Below are positions 26,677 to 36,282 of a stretch of 37,281 nucleotides of DNA, piece after piece. Below the pieces are notes generated by a model. It was not told the origin of the DNA and ran no database searches. It saw only the letters and a program-made list of their open reading frames with translations. Origin of the DNA: Desulfobulbus sp. (lineage in GTDB: Bacteria; Desulfobacterota; Desulfobulbia; Desulfobulbales; Desulfobulbaceae); the NCBI GenBank assembly GCA_012729435.1, contig JAAYDD010000135.1, positions 1-37,281 on the forward strand, given 5' to 3'. The position numbers were made by a program, and so were the translations under genes. Each line of letters opens with the position of its first letter. The stretch's first letter is position 1.

Positions 26677-27249
26677 GTGAAACCCTTTCTGGCTCATCTA
26701 AGCTGTGTCCTCTGTATACTCTTTGTCTCGGCCACACCTGGAGGTGCTCAGCTCAGCCCCAAGGAACTTGCTGCAGAGTCCGAAGCCTATGTCAGGGAAA
26801 CTGCAAAGGACACCCCGACCTCACCGGAAACCATTGTCGCCAAGGTGGAGGAGGCCTGCGCTCTCCTGGAAAAGGAGGGACCGGCGATCTTCCCCAAATT
26901 CAAAGGGAAAGACAGCCCGTTTATTTTTGAAGGCACATATGTCTGGATCCACAGACTTCAGGATGCGAAGATGCTCATGCATCCGGTCAAGTACAAGATG
27001 GAGGGTAATGACTTCATTGACCTGAAGGATGAAAAGGGCAAGCCCTTTTTTGTTGTCATGAACACCATTGCCAATGAACTCGGACACGGCTGGGTGGAGT
27101 ACTACTGGCCGATTCCCGGCACGAAAAATCTTGCCCGCAAAGTCTCCTATGTCCAGAAATGCACCATGGCCGACGGCACCGAGGTGGTCATCGGTTGCGG
27201 TCTCTACAATGGTGACCCGAAGGCCCTGGCTGAACTTGATATCAAATAG
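26677..27249 (+). CDS. exported single-Cache-domain protein
   Basis: The product has 190 residues. The GTG at 26677 is favoured because ATGGAGG ends 5 nt before it; an ATG at 26665 would overlap that ribosome site. A signal peptide covers residues 1-24 (ending GGA-QL). The mature part resembles a single Cache (sCache_2-like) sensor: a long N-terminal helix (PETIVAKVEEACALLEKEG), then GTYVWIHRLQDAKMLMHPV, a DFIDLKDEKGKPFF strand-turn and GHGWVEYYWPIPGT...ARKVSYVQKC ending VVIGCGLYNGD. Cache domains bind small metabolites in the periplasm. With no transmembrane or signalling domain, this is a free periplasmic Cache protein, perhaps a binding partner of a receptor elsewhere. It follows aguB by 240 bp. 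Confidence 0.8.
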   Translation: MKPFLAHLSCVLCILFVSATPGGAQLSPKELAAESEAYVRETAKDTPTSPETIVAKVEEACALLEKEGPAIFPKFKGKDSPFIFEGTYVWIHRLQDAKMLMHPVKYKMEGNDFIDLKDEKGKPFFVVMNTIANELGHGWVEYYWPIPGTKNLARKVSYVQKCTMADGTEVVIGCGLYNGDPKALAELDIK

Positions 27250-27302
27250 CCGCGCCATCCGGGCAGCAGCTCTCCGCCTTCACCAGTAAGAACAGCCCAG
27301 GC

Positions 27303-27337
27303 AAAAAAGCCGTTTCCTGAAGGAAACGGCTTTTTTT
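27303..27337 (+). terminator. strong intrinsic terminator
   Basis: AAAAAAGCCGTTTCC-TGAA-GGAAACGGCTTTTTTT: a 14-bp-plus stem with a tetraloop and a T run, 54 nt after the Cache gene. The A run on the other side means it can also terminate transcription from the converging asd gene on the minus strand. Confidence 0.92.
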
Positions 27338-27387
27338 ATGACAGTAAACCGCAGGAAACGGTTCAGAAACAGCTGCCGGACGCCGGC

Positions 27388-28506
27388 TTATCCCAGATAT
27401 TCCAGAACGATCTTCAACATCCGCCGAACCGGTTCGGCAGCACCCCAGAGAAGCTGATCACCCACGGTAAAGGCGCTGACATACTCACTGCCAAGGTTCA
27501 TCTTGCGCAGGCGACCTACCGGAATATCAAGGGTGCCGGTAACCCGGGCCGGAGTCAACTCCTTCAGGGTCTCCTCCCTGGTGTTCTCCACGAGGTATAC
27601 CCACTGGTTATGACCGGCTATGGCCTGTTCAATTTCCGCCAGCGGCACATCTTTCTTCAGTTTAATGGTAAAGGCCTGACTGTGGCAGCGCATGGCCCCA
27701 ACACGGACACAACAACCGTCCACCGGAATTGTTCCAGGCGGAAGGCCAAGGATCTTGTTACTCTCAGTGCCGCCCTTCCACTCTTCCCGGGTCTGTCCGT
27801 TCTCCATCGCAGAATCGATCCAGGGAATAAGGCTGCCGGCCAGCGGTGCTCCAAAATTAGTGATCGGAAATATCGGATTGCGCAAGGTTTCGACCACATT
27901 CCGGTCAAGATCGAGAATAGCGGTAGCCGGATCATCAAGTAAACTTTCTGCATTTTCACCAACAAGCCGCATCTGACTGACCAGCTCGCGCATATTTTTG
28001 GCACCGGCCCCGGAGGCGGCCTGATACGTCTGACTGCTGATCCACTCCACCCAGCCCTCGGCAAACAGACCACCCAGCGCCAGCAGCATGAGTGACACCG
28101 TGCAGTTACCACCGATGTACTTCCTGATTCCCCGGGCCAGTCCCTCGTCAATGAGCTGACGGTTGACAGGGTCAAGGACAATGATCGAATCATCATCCAT
28201 ACGGAGCTTGGAGGCTGCATCGATCCAGTAGCCGGACCACCCCCTGGCCATCAGCTGCGGATACACCTCCCCGGTGTAGCTGCCGCCCTGACAGGAAACA
28301 ACAATATCCATGTCTGCAAGCAAAGCCGCGTTGGTGCCGTCAAGCAGTTCATACACCGTGCCGTTCACCTCAGGGCCGGCCTGTCCTGCCTGTGAGGTGG
28401 AGAAGAAGTAGGGAGTATACCCCGTAAAATCCCCCTCCTGCCGCATCCGATCCATGAGCACTGAGCCGACCATACCGCGCCATCCGACAATACCTACCTT
28501 TTTCAT
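27388..28506 (-). CDS. asd: aspartate-semialdehyde dehydrogenase
   Basis: The product has 372 residues, the length of the long (Escherichia coli type) enzyme. The NADP site is [14 protein letters not shown] at the N-terminus. The catalytic Cys is at 135 in [10 protein letters not shown], the same position as in E. coli. The helix after it ([18 protein letters not shown]) and the C-terminal [18 protein letters not shown] with the active-site His are present. It reduces aspartyl phosphate to aspartate semialdehyde for lysine, methionine, threonine and diaminopimelate. The start follows AGGAAG. It lies 38 bp after prs and ends the leuB-prs-asd unit. Confidence 0.95.
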   Translation of the reverse strand: MKKVGIVGWRGMVGSVLMDRMRQEGDFTGYTPYFFSTSQAGQAGPEVNGTVYELLDGTNAALLADMDIVVSCQGGSYTGEVYPQLMARGWSGYWIDAASKLRMDDDSIIVLDPVNRQLIDEGLARGIRKYIGGNCTVSLMLLALGGLFAEGWVEWISSQTYQAASGAGAKNMRELVSQMRLVGENAESLLDDPATAILDLDRNVVETLRNPIFPITNFGAPLAGSLIPWIDSAMENGQTREEWKGGTESNKILGLPPGTIPVDGCCVRVGAMRCHSQAFTIKLKKDVPLAEIEQAIAGHNQWVYLVENTREETLKELTPARVTGTLDIPVGRLRKMNLGSEYVSAFTVGDQLLWGAAEPVRRMLKIVLEYLG

Positions 28507-28544
28507 AACTTCCTTTTGCTGTTGTTTGTAGTGTTATGCCTGAC

Positions 28545-29465
28545 TCAGTGCAGGCGGAAATACCTTTTCAACTCATCGGCGATGACCGGAGCCACCGAAT
28601 ACACCCGAAGCAGATCATCGCTTACCCTTCCCGGATAGGTATCGGCACCAAGGATACAGCTGATCCCCCGGTCAACAAATCTGGCACGGGCATCCCCGGC
28701 CAGGACGAGATGAGTGGCCATCACCATCACACTCACCGCACCGGCCTCATAGCAGCGGTCCACGGTCTGCAGCATAGAACCGCCGGTCCGGATCATATCG
28801 TCACAGATAATGGCATGACGGCCTTTCACCGCTCCGGAGAGCTGGCCGACAATGGTCTTGTCAATGTCGTAACGATCCTTGTTGGCAGCGGTATGCGGGC
28901 AGTCAAGCAGCCCGGCCAGTCGTGCGACTCTCTTGGAGAAACCGTAGTCCGGAGAGACGAGGACAATATCGCTCAGCTCCATTTGACGAATCTTTTCCGC
29001 AGCCACCTGCTCCGTCCAGAGGTGGCGGGTTCGAACCTCGCCGGTGTGGGCGTGCATGACCGACTCTGAATGGAGATCGAGAAAGGCTACATAATCCGGA
29101 CGTGCCCGGAAAATCTGCCGGGTCCGGGTGATACCTTTCGGGATCTCTCCGGATTCCGGTTTTGCCCGCTCCATGGTTGAATAGCCCAGGTAGGGGATAA
29201 CAACGTTGACCGACAGGGCGTTCCAATACCGGGCACCGGCAATCAGATCAATGAGTTCCTGGTGGGCGCTGTCGTCCTCGGTGTTGGCAATGATCACGAG
29301 ATCGCAGCCGGCGATGTCACAGGGGAAAGCATGGTAGAACTCACCGTCGGCAAAAGTGCGGGTGATCATCTGTGTCACCGGAACACCGAGCTCCAGACCG
29401 ACCTTGACAGCCATATCAGCTGCCGAACGGTTCGAAATGAGGATCATATTTTCACGCTGTGCCAT
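28545..29465 (-). CDS. prs: ribose-phosphate pyrophosphokinase family protein (divergent)
   Basis: The product has 306 residues. A very strong ribosome site, AGGAGGTGA, lies 5 nt before the ATG. The family layout is clear: FADGEFYHAF near residue 40, YLGYSTMER in the ATP-binding loop, FLDLHSESV (catalytic His region), LVSPDYGFSKRVARLAG and the PRPP loop CDDMIRTGGSML. Compared with the classical enzyme it differs at key sites: STMER where RQDR is common, and DDMIRTGGS where DDMIDT(A/G)GT is common. It therefore belongs to a side branch. It should make PRPP for histidine and nucleotide synthesis, but the changes leave some doubt. It sits between leuB and asd with short gaps. Confidence 0.85.
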   Translation of the reverse strand: MAQRENMILISNRSAADMAVKVGLELGVPVTQMITRTFADGEFYHAFPCDIAGCDLVIIANTEDDSAHQELIDLIAGARYWNALSVNVVIPYLGYSTMERAKPESGEIPKGITRTRQIFRARPDYVAFLDLHSESVMHAHTGEVRTRHLWTEQVAAEKIRQMELSDIVLVSPDYGFSKRVARLAGLLDCPHTAANKDRYDIDKTIVGQLSGAVKGRHAIICDDMIRTGGSMLQTVDRCYEAGAVSVMVMATHLVLAGDARARFVDRGISCILGADTYPGRVSDDLLRVYSVAPVIADELKRYFRLH

Positions 29466-29488
29466 ACCTCACCTCCTGATTGTGCACC

Positions 29489-30601
<1,113 letters not shown>

Positions 30602-30628
30602 TTAAAAAAATCGTGAAAAGAAAAACAT

Positions 30629-30658
30629 TTTTTACCAGATTACGATCCCCTGTGTCAA
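30629..30658 (-). promoter_or_regulatory. probable sigma-70 promoter for leuB-prs-asd
   Basis: On the minus strand TTGACA (30658-30653) and TAAAAA (30634-30629) are 18 nt apart, about 58 nt upstream of the leuB start. The -35 box is perfect, the -10 box is fair. Confidence 0.5.
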
Positions 30659-30727
30659 CCTTGACAGCCCGGCCTGCAGACGGGATATGCACTGGAAAAA
30701 TTACCTCATCGTCAACCCCCTCTCTCA

Positions 30728-30753
30728 CCTGATCATACTGCCTTATGATCAGG
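30728..30753 (-). other. 10-bp hairpin overlapping the rsmG stop codon
   Basis: CCTGATCATA/TATGATCAGG, perfect, with a 6-nt loop. On the minus strand it contains the rsmG stop codon. No T run follows, so it may be an RNA-end-protecting or Rho-assisted structure. Confidence 0.4.
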
Positions 30754-31429
30754 GGGAGCTGACAACAGCAAGAAAACGCGGCGCCCGGGAAAACGGCAGG
30801 ATAAAATGGGCGGAATCAACAGTACGCCAGAATCCCGTACCGATCCCCTCAACATGTGCCAAAGCCTCCTCCCTGGTCAGCATGAGGATAACCTTTGTTG
30901 CCGGTGTGGTCAGAGGATGGATCAGCCGTAAGAAGGCATCCGGTTCGGCCACGGCACGACCCGTCACATGAGAAAAACGTCCATGCCAGGTGGTAGCGCG
31001 GGACTCGATCCGGTCAACAACCACCTCAACATGAGGCAGACCGAGCTGACGGATGAGATGACGCAAAAAGCTCGCCCGTTTCTGGCGCGGCTCTGCCAAG
31101 GTGAAGTGTACGCCGGGCAGGGCGCAGGCTAAAACGAGCCCGGGGAACCCGGCGCCACTGCCCACATCAAGCAGATGCACAGCGCCGTCATTCCGGCCCA
31201 GCAGAGGAAGAAGTGTCAACGAATCAAGAAAATGACTCTCCATGGCCTGCTTTTCGTCGGTGTTGCGGGCAATGAGATTGATACGCCGGTTCCACCTCAT
31301 AAGCTCGGCCAGATAAACCAGTAACCGGTCACAGGCAGCCGGTGCCAGGTCAATACCCAGTTGGGCGGCACCGTCCAGAAGCAAGAACCGGTTACTCTCG
31401 TTCAAGGCGGACAACCACTGAATTGGCAT
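30749..31429 (-). CDS. rsmG: 16S rRNA (guanine-N7)-methyltransferase RsmG
   Basis: The product has 226 residues. The RsmG/GidB pattern is clear: a helical N-terminus with LMRWNRRINLIARNTDE, then HFLDSLTLLPLL, motif I HLLDVGSGAGFPGLVLACALP, LAEPRQKRASFLRHLIRQLGL and a VTGRAVAEPDAFLRL stretch. The enzyme methylates G527 of 16S rRNA in the decoding centre. The start overlaps the end of hisD by 38 nt and has only a weak ribosome site, so translation is probably coupled to hisD. Confidence 0.93.
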   Translation of the reverse strand: MPIQWLSALNESNRFLLLDGAAQLGIDLAPAACDRLLVYLAELMRWNRRINLIARNTDEKQAMESHFLDSLTLLPLLGRNDGAVHLLDVGSGAGFPGLVLACALPGVHFTLAEPRQKRASFLRHLIRQLGLPHVEVVVDRIESRATTWHGRFSHVTGRAVAEPDAFLRLIHPLTTPATKVILMLTREEALAHVEGIGTGFWRTVDSAHFILPFSRAPRFLAVVSSP

Positions 31430-32702
31430 GGGCGGTCAGCCCTTCAAGCTCTGCCAAACGCCGGATATGGGCAGCATCGGCCTGCAGCGCCTCCCTGCTG
31501 TAGCTGATGAGGGAACTCTTTTTCAAAAATGTCTCCACACCAAGTGCGGAGGAGATCCGGGCCATGCCCATGGTCGGCAGCACGTGATTCGGGCCGGCAA
31601 CATAGTCTCCGGCAGCCTCCGGTGTCCAGGAGCCAAGAAAAACAGCGCCGGCATGACGGATTCTGGCAACCCATTTCCAGGGGTCATCCACCTGCAGCTC
31701 AAGGTGCTCAATGGCAATCTCGTTGGCAAGTTCAACAGCCTCGTCCAAGCTGTGAGCCACCATGATGAGGCCGCGGTCGATCAGGGATGTCCGGGCTATA
31801 TCGGCTCTGGGAAGAAGGGGCAGCTGGCGTTCAAGCTCCCGGTCCACGGCCGTGGCAAGTGTCATGCTCGTGGTGATGAGCACAGCCAGAGCCTGCGGGT
31901 CATGCTCAGCCTGGGCCAGCATATCAGCGGCAACAAAGGACGGTTCAGCGGTCTCATCGGCAACGATGAGCACCTCGCTCGGTCCGGCAAGCATATCAAT
32001 GCGCACCCGTCCCATGACCTGACGCTTGGCCTCGGCCACATACTGGTTCCCCGGGCCGACGATCACATCAACGCGCGGAATGACATCGGTACCGTAGGCA
32101 AGGGCGCCGATGGCCCAGGCAGATCCCACCTTATAGATCTCATCAATGCCGACCTCCTGAGCCGCTACAAGCAGTGCCGGACTCACCCGGCCGTCACGAC
32201 CTGGAGGAGTGACCATTACCCGGCGGGCAACACCGGCAATCCGCGCCGGGATACCGTTCATGAGCACTGATGAGACCAGCGGGGTAGAGCCTTCCCTGCC
32301 GCCCGGCACATACAGGCCGGCAGAATCCACCGGCCTTACCAGCCGTCCGGTGATCGTGCCGTCGTCCCGGGTCAGCAGCCAGGAATCCTCCATCTCCCGC
32401 TCATGAAAATGACGGATCCGTTCAGCTGCAAAACAAAGAGTTTGCCGGAATGTATCGTCAACAAGCTCCCTGGCACGGGCAAACTCCTCGGAACTGACAC
32501 GCAGGCCGGCCAACTCCATGGCCGGGCAGTCGAACTCACGGCAGTACGCCAAGAGGGCAGCGTCTTTTTCCTGTCTCACCCTGTGCAGTATTTCCGAAAC
32601 TGTCTGCCGACAGCTGTCATCACTCTCTTCACTGAACCGGTTACAGATCTCCTCCGCAACCTTTTGTCCCTCCACCGAACTCAGAAGAACTGGTGTTATC
32701 AT
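31392..32702 (-). CDS. hisD: histidinol dehydrogenase
   Basis: The product has 436 residues, full length. Its start follows GAGGT with 8-nt spacing. Motifs include DSAGLYVPGGREGSTPLVSSVLMNGIPARIAGV, IDEIYKVGSAWAIGALAYGTD, VGPGNQYVAEAKRQV, DMLAGPSEVLIVADE, MLAQAEHDPQA (zinc and catalytic residues), AIEHLELQVDDP and the C-terminal FLGSWTPEAAGDYVAGPNHVLPT. It catalyses the last two oxidation steps from histidinol to histidine. No other his gene is in the window; rsmG follows with overlap. Confidence 0.95.
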   Translation of the reverse strand: MITPVLLSSVEGQKVAEEICNRFSEESDDSCRQTVSEILHRVRQEKDAALLAYCREFDCPAMELAGLRVSSEEFARARELVDDTFRQTLCFAAERIRHFHEREMEDSWLLTRDDGTITGRLVRPVDSAGLYVPGGREGSTPLVSSVLMNGIPARIAGVARRVMVTPPGRDGRVSPALLVAAQEVGIDEIYKVGSAWAIGALAYGTDVIPRVDVIVGPGNQYVAEAKRQVMGRVRIDMLAGPSEVLIVADETAEPSFVAADMLAQAEHDPQALAVLITTSMTLATAVDRELERQLPLLPRADIARTSLIDRGLIMVAHSLDEAVELANEIAIEHLELQVDDPWKWVARIRHAGAVFLGSWTPEAAGDYVAGPNHVLPTMGMARISSALGVETFLKKSSLISYSREALQADAAHIRRLAELEGLTAHANSVVVRLERE

Positions 32703-32808
32703 GACATGTACCTCATGTGCAAAACTATCAGGTCATTCAATGTATATTAATGATCAGCGTAGGTATACTTTTTCAAGCCCGCCAGTCAGTAATGTAAAAA
32801 ACAGTTTC

Positions 32809-33759
32809 TCAGGGGGAATCCCCGGTAAGCAGCTGACAACAGTCTTCGAGAAAACTCCGCCATCTCCTGCTGATGCGTTGCCCCTGAGAAAGTGACACCT
32901 GAACAAAAACCACTCCGCCGCCGGGCTGGACCTGGGCCAGTCGCCAAAGATCAGCAGAGATGACAGTTCCAATACTGGTATAGCCTCCCATGGTCTGTTC
33001 ACCGAGTACCACGATCGGTTGTCCTTCAGCCGGAATCTGAATGTTTCCGGCAACAACCGGTTCTGATATGATGCTTGCCGGAGCACCGTCATCACGCTCT
33101 ATCGCCGGTCCAAGCAACCGGTACCCCATCCGGTTGCTCTGGGGGCTGACAGTGAACACTGTTCCCCAGAAGTCAGCCTCATGCTTCTGAAACCAGTGAT
33201 CGTGCGGCCCGGCAACGGTCCGCAGGACTGCTGTATCGGGATACACCGGCACCCAGGGGAGCCGGCGTCCTGAAGAGAGCAAGGGTTGCGTCTGCTGGGT
33301 CAGGATATCACCAGCCCTGACGGGGCGACCTTCCAGGCCGCCAAACCGGCCCCCTAGATAGGTCGATCGGCTGCTCATCACCCGATCACCGGCGAAACCG
33401 CCGGAGACGGCCAGGTAAGACAGGCAGCCATTAAGAACACCGCCAAGGTCAAGAACATCACCGGGATAAACCCGGATGGACTGCCATTGCCGATGCTCGG
33501 CCCCGTTGATCCGCAATTCCATCTGTGCTCCGGTAACAGCAATATCCGTTTCCACCAGCACCTCGATCTCCGGACCCAGCAATGGCATCTCCAGTGTGGC
33601 GCAGGCAGCTCTGTTACCCACCAGCCAGTTGGCCACCTTGTGAGCATAGTCATCCAGGGCACCTGATGGCGGTACACCGAGATGTCTTGCCTGCGGTCGG
33701 CCCAGATCCTGGATCGTTGCTGCCGGCCCTGCTCTGAGCACACGCATGGCAGCTCTCAT
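32809..33759 (-). CDS. pxpC: 5-oxoprolinase subunit PxpC (biotin-dependent carboxyltransferase-like)
   Basis: The product has 316 residues. The N-terminus MRVLRAGPAATIQDLGRPQARHLGVPPSGALDDYAH is typical of the PxpC/KipA family. GGVLNGCLSYLAVSGGF, the FWGTVFTVSPQSNRMGYRL stretch and a final GEQTMGGYTSIGTVISADLWRLAQVQPG also match. The start overlaps the pxpB stop by 4 nt (ATGA); an ATG 12 nt later is also possible. Together with PxpA and PxpB it forms the ATP-dependent 5-oxoprolinase, opening 5-oxoproline to glutamate. Cytosolic. Confidence 0.93.
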   Translation of the reverse strand: MRAAMRVLRAGPAATIQDLGRPQARHLGVPPSGALDDYAHKVANWLVGNRAACATLEMPLLGPEIEVLVETDIAVTGAQMELRINGAEHRQWQSIRVYPGDVLDLGGVLNGCLSYLAVSGGFAGDRVMSSRSTYLGGRFGGLEGRPVRAGDILTQQTQPLLSSGRRLPWVPVYPDTAVLRTVAGPHDHWFQKHEADFWGTVFTVSPQSNRMGYRLLGPAIERDDGAPASIISEPVVAGNIQIPAEGQPIVVLGEQTMGGYTSIGTVISADLWRLAQVQPGGGVVFVQVSLSQGQRISRRWRSFLEDCCQLLTGDSP

Positions 33760-34457
33760 CGTCCCTGCTCCGTACTGAGCCGGGCAAACTCCTCCGCAGA
33801 GATCGGCAGGAAACGGATCGTATCACCGGGCCGGTACGGAACAGGCGGTGATCTGTCCGGTACAAAAAGCTGAAGCGGTGTACGGCCGATCAGCTGCCAG
33901 CCGCCTGGACTGGGCAGCGGATACACACCGGTCTGTGCGCCGGCGATACCGACGGAACCTGCAGGGACCAGGACACGGGGAGCAGTCAGCCGGGGCGTGT
34001 GGATACGGGGATCAAGACCGCCCAGATAACAGAATCCCGGTGCAAATCCAAGCGCATAGATACGGTACAATGGGGTACAGTGCAACCGGATCACCTCCTC
34101 CATTCCAAGGCCGGCACAGGCTGCCACTGTACCAAGATCCGGACCGAATGCACCGCCGTAACAGACCGGAATCTCAACAACCCGTGAATCCGGTCTCTTC
34201 TTTGTTGTGGCCCTCCTCTCACAGGAGAAGAGCAGGTCGGTCAGTTCTTTCCAGGTAATCCTTTCCGGATCATAGTAGAGCGCCAGCGTACGGTAGGAGG
34301 GGACCACCGCCTCAACAGCCGGATGCTCTGCCGCCCGGATCAACACAGCCAGACTCTGTACCCGATCATTCAATGCCGGATCAATACCATCCCCGAGCTC
34401 AACGATCAGCATGCGATCACCGCTCAGGCGGATCTGCATTGGTTCCATCCCGCTCAC
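33756..34457 (-). CDS. pxpB: 5-oxoprolinase subunit PxpB (KipI family)
   Basis: The product has 233 residues from the GTG at 34457, in a 4-nt GTGA overlap with pxpA; ATGs at 34448 and 34439 are alternatives. The KipI-type pattern is ELGDGIDPALNDRVQSLAVLI, EAVVPSYRTLALYYDPERI, the IPVCYGGAFGPDLGTVA segment, ALGFAPGFCYLGGLDP, TPRLTAPRVLVPAGSVGIAGAQTGVYP and a cyclophilin-like end SPGGWQLIGRTP. It acts with PxpC as the second half of the 5-oxoprolinase. The context leaves little doubt. Confidence 0.93.
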   Translation of the reverse strand: MSGMEPMQIRLSGDRMLIVELGDGIDPALNDRVQSLAVLIRAAEHPAVEAVVPSYRTLALYYDPERITWKELTDLLFSCERRATTKKRPDSRVVEIPVCYGGAFGPDLGTVAACAGLGMEEVIRLHCTPLYRIYALGFAPGFCYLGGLDPRIHTPRLTAPRVLVPAGSVGIAGAQTGVYPLPSPGGWQLIGRTPLQLFVPDRSPPVPYRPGDTIRFLPISAEEFARLSTEQGR

Positions 34458-35215
34458 ATCGAGCGTATGGTCACACCGGCTGCTTCCAGGTGGTGACGGA
34501 TCGAGTTTGCAATCTGCACACTATGCGGATGGTCACCGTGCACACAGAGCGTCTGTGCATGCAGTCCGATCTCCGGACCATCAATGGTCTGCACCACCCC
34601 ATGGGTGACCATACGTACTGCCCGTGCAGCCACCTGCTCAGGATCATGAATCACTGCGGCAGGGTGTTGGCGGGATACAAGCGTGCCCCCGGCAGTATAG
34701 GCACGGTCAGGAAAGGCCTCAAACACTGCTGTCACGCCCTCTTCTGCAGCAAGAGCAGCCATCCGGGTATTATCACTGCCGGCCAGTAACACCAGAATCA
34801 GGCTGTCATCGATGCGGGCAATGGTTTTGGCCATGCTTCGCACCAGCTCCTCGTTGCCCACAGCCATATTGTAGAGTGCTCCATGCGGTTTCACATGATG
34901 CAATCGACACTGGAGTGCGGTGCAAAACGCCTGCAGTGCGCCGATCTGATAGGTCAGGTACGCCTCAATCTCCTCAAAACTGCAGGCCAGATTCCGGCGG
35001 CCAAATCCAAGAAGATCCGGAAAACCAGGGTGGGCACCAACAGCAACACCATGATCACGTGCAAGTCTGACGGTTCTGGCCATTACCTGGGGATCGCCGG
35101 CATGAAAACCGCAGGCAATATTGGCCGATGAGATCACTCCTATGATCTCGCGGTCCTCACCCATTCTGTAAGCCCCGTACCCCTCACCCAGGTCACAGTT
35201 AATGTCAATATGCAT
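34454..35215 (-). CDS. pxpA: 5-oxoprolinase subunit PxpA (LamB/YcsF family)
   Basis: The product has 253 residues. The ATG at 35215 is fixed by the universal start MHIDINCDLGEGYGAYRMG. Other family motifs are ISSANIACGFHAGDPQVMARTVRLA, GVAVGAHPGFPDLLGFGRR, RLHHVKPHGALYNMAV, AFPDRAYTAGGTLVSRQHP and LCVHGDHPHSVQIA. The His and Asp residues in these stretches mark the metal-bound barrel active site. It is the first of three coupled genes encoding 5-oxoprolinase, and lies 34 bp after yceH. Confidence 0.95.
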   Translation of the reverse strand: MHIDINCDLGEGYGAYRMGEDREIIGVISSANIACGFHAGDPQVMARTVRLARDHGVAVGAHPGFPDLLGFGRRNLACSFEEIEAYLTYQIGALQAFCTALQCRLHHVKPHGALYNMAVGNEELVRSMAKTIARIDDSLILVLLAGSDNTRMAALAAEEGVTAVFEAFPDRAYTAGGTLVSRQHPAAVIHDPEQVAARAVRMVTHGVVQTIDGPEIGLHAQTLCVHGDHPHSVQIANSIRHHLEAAGVTIRSM

Positions 35216-35249
35216 GGGGTCTCTCTGGCAAAAACGGTGGCACAAAAAC

Positions 35250-35900
35250 TTAGTCCAGGCCCTGTTGAAAAGAGCGTATGAGCCTGTGCACCTGGGCAAG
35301 CTCTTCCTGCAGCAGGGCTACCTGTTCCTCCAGCGCCGACAGACGCTCTTCCACCTGCGCAGATGTATCCTCTCCCTGCAGCTCCTGGGTCTGTTTCGGC
35401 TCCACTGGTGATGATTCGGCAGCAAGCAGATGAACATACCGTTGCTCCTTCTGGCCCGGCTGGCGCGGCACCTGTGCCACCAGTTCCAGCGCCTGCAGGT
35501 GTTCCAGCGCTGACGTGACCTCCTCCAGACTTTCAAAAAGGTACAGTGAAGTCGAACGTGATCGTAACTCGCCCGGTGTCTGTGGTCCGCGCAAAAGAAG
35601 CACACTTAAAAGCGCCGCATCCCTGTTGTCAAGATCATGCTCCTTGGTAAAGGCCTGCCAGAATTTCGGTACTCTGCCGGCGTCACTCTGGTAGACAATA
35701 CGCTGCTCTTTTAATGACTGCACAGCCTCCAGCACAGACTGTTCATCCAAGTTCATGACCGGCAGTCTGTTACTCTTCTGATTGCAGGCATTACGCAGGG
35801 CATTAAGTGACAGAGGGTAGTACTCCGGCGTGGCCAGTTCTTTTTCTATCAGGCTGCCCAGAATACGGGTTTCAAGGAGTGCAAGACGAAGAGTACTCAT
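35250..35900 (-). CDS. yceH: YceH family protein (DUF480)
   Basis: The product has 216 residues. The DUF480 signature is plain: ARILGSLIEKE-type start (LETRILGSLIEKELATPEYYPLSLNAL), NACNQKSNRLPVMNLDE, then VPKFWQAFTKEH and the second winged-helix unit AALLSVLLLRGPQTPGELRSRS. The C-terminal 40 residues are a coiled coil (VEERLSALEEQVALLQEELAQVHRLI). The two winged helices suggest nucleic-acid binding; the function is not established. It may be cotranscribed with pxpABC. Confidence 0.92.
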   Translation of the reverse strand: MSTLRLALLETRILGSLIEKELATPEYYPLSLNALRNACNQKSNRLPVMNLDEQSVLEAVQSLKEQRIVYQSDAGRVPKFWQAFTKEHDLDNRDAALLSVLLLRGPQTPGELRSRSTSLYLFESLEEVTSALEHLQALELVAQVPRQPGQKEQRYVHLLAAESSPVEPKQTQELQGEDTSAQVEERLSALEEQVALLQEELAQVHRLIRSFQQGLD

Positions 35901-36282
35901 GATATTGCGACTGTTAAAGTAAAAACTATGACTGACCGGCTGTTCTCTCTTCAGATGGACTGTTGATGCTGATCATGAACACATGCGGTCAGCCGATTAC
36001 TGTACCTACGGTAAATAACAGGGTGACAGCCGCATCGGATGCCGCCTGACAGTTGAAACCTCTGCAGCCGGTATCCGGCGGACATGATATATCGCCGGGC
36101 AGCAACAGCCGCTTGAGTTGCTTGCATCCGGTCGGGAACAGATTAGTGGTTACGCTGACGAAAACTGCTCTGCCACTGATCAGTCTGTGGATCTTCCACC
36201 GGCTGCCGCCCCAGCGGCCATACAAAACGTTGTAACGCGCCTACCTGCTGCCGAATGTGACAGGCAACCGGTAGGCCGCATC
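35901..36282. other. 382-bp intergenic region
   Basis: No gene is supported; two short open frames here lack ribosome sites and family features. It should contain the promoter for yceH-pxpABC and the end of the membrane-protein gene. No clear boxes or terminators were found. Confidence 0.4.

Noticed and set aside
29015-29055. tRNA-like T-arm (GGTTCGAACC) inside the prs gene
   Set aside because: No acceptor stem, anticodon arm or D arm around it, and the bases are fully explained by prs coding.
31428-32270. 280-codon plus-strand open frame opposite hisD
   Set aside because: It lies antisense to a full-length, motif-complete hisD, has no ribosome site and no recognisable domain; long antisense frames are common in GC-rich genes.
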